The translations under genes and the position numbers were made by a program. From assembly GCF_036492245.1 (NCBI RefSeq), contig NZ_AP025286.1:2418001-2482000 (forward strand): a stretch of DNA of 64,000 nt, written 5' to 3'. Shown here piece after piece: positions 63,598-64,000 of the stretch; position 1 is the first letter of the stretch; each line of letters opens with the position of its first letter. The notes beneath the pieces are model-generated. The model had not been told where the DNA came from, did no database searches, and saw nothing but the letters and a program-made list of their open reading frames with translations. Source of the DNA: Treponema bryantii. Lineage in GTDB: Bacteria > Spirochaetota > Spirochaetia > Treponematales > Treponemataceae.

Positions 63598-64000
63598 TTA
63601 CATAAATGCGATATTATTGATAAGCGGCATAAAGAATGTCATCAGAAGTACAAGAATAAAGCCACCTGTGATAACTATAAAAAGCGGTTCAATCAATGAA
63701 ATACAGATATTCCGGCTTCGTTCTTTTTCTTCTTCCAGATAGCCTGCAATTTTTCTAAAGAGATCTTCTTTACTGCCACCAGTATCTGCATAATAAAATG
63801 CTTCCTGAAGTTTTGAATTATAGAAGCCTTTATATTCATCTGAAGGTAAAAACGCATTCTGCAGATTCATTCCATACAAAAGTTTAATGCGCGCATTTTC
63901 AAAAAATTTACCGATTCTACTCGAAGGGCCAGCTATCTGAATTGCACAGCCAACAGCCACAGATAGTTCAATTCCATTTCGAAGCAAGAAATCAACAGCC
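63598..64000 (-). CDS. gspF: Type II secretion inner-membrane platform protein GspF, C-terminal part
   Basis: Open across the right edge of the window, so only the last ~133 residues are seen (AVDFLLRNGIELSVAVGC...). The final membrane helix pair with ICISLIEPLFIVITGGFILVLLMTFFMPL is the standard GspF/PilC ending. The soluble stretch ENARIKLLYGMNLQNAFL and YADTGGSKEDLFRKIAGYLEEE matches the second GspF cytoplasmic domain. GspD, GspE and the rest of the machinery must lie beyond the window, if present. Confidence 0.85.
   Translation of the reverse strand, partial: AVDFLLRNGIELSVAVGCAIQIAGPSSRIGKFFENARIKLLYGMNLQNAFLPSDEYKGFYNSKLQEAFYYADTGGSKEDLFRKIAGYLEEEKERSRNICISLIEPLFIVITGGFILVLLMTFFMPLINNIAFM

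Overview
The window (64 kb, AT-rich, dense coding) reads as the chromosome of a host-associated or rumen/gut spirochaete of the genus Treponema. Support comes from gene content rather than an rRNA marker (no rRNA, tRNA or CRISPR array was seen): a BspA/TpLRR-type leucine-rich-repeat protein, a DUF4954 protein beside a ~1500-residue acyl-CoA dehydratase activase, a DUF2804 protein, many signal-peptide/relaxed-lipobox lipoproteins, beta-barrel proteins ending in phenylalanine, and a complete glucuronate-to-KDG precursor route. All calls are made by reading motifs; no database search was possible.

Layout. 1-13.3 kb: fusA (cut by the left edge), a sugar-binding lipoprotein paired with a Cache-PAS-GGDEF diguanylate cyclase (frameshifted at its N-terminus), ilvD, an LRR protein, a divergent three-gene metal-type ABC importer whose ATPase carries an N-terminal DUF1893 domain, and cimA (with ilvD, isoleucine synthesis). 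13.3-25.4 kb: hexuronate catabolism (uxaC, uxuB, uxuA and an MFS transporter) interleaved with esterases, a membrane HTH regulator, a beta-lactamase-fold hydrolase and small membrane proteins. 25.4-32.1 kb: a minus-strand TonB-ExbD-ExbB unit co-transcribed with a beta-barrel protein and a 905-residue TPR protein. 32.1-40.3 kb: periplasmic protein, giant activase, DUF4954. 40.3-52.1 kb: an M16-like protein lacking the zinc motif, a strongly expressed porin-like protein with a structured leader, DUF2804, an unknown 653-residue protein, pyridoxamine kinase with a LacI-like-sensor GGDEF protein, and a CobW-family metallochaperone with a long His-rich segment.

52.1-64 kb is the most unusual part: a single tightly packed minus-strand operon that begins with type II secretion-like genes (gspF end, gspG, two small membrane/pseudopilin-like genes, a GspL-like gene split by an in-frame TAG), continues with two lipoproteins and a C11 (clostripain) protease lipoprotein, and ends with a 1950-residue secreted RHS protein plus a periplasmic NADase-type glycan-binding-domain protein overlapping its 3' end. 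The RHS C-terminal tail has a His...GGAGC-I pattern resembling an L,D-transpeptidase (YkuD-like) toxin domain, so the last gene is a candidate envelope-located immunity or partner protein.

A second theme is translation without a Shine-Dalgarno: several first genes have a -10 box 6-7 nt upstream of the ATG, implying leaderless mRNAs, including a divergent pair that seems to share one -10 sequence. No stretch longer than 300 bases lacks a gene; the longest gaps (44431-44720, 25311-25558, 50683-50857) hold promoters, leaders and one GC-rich repeat.
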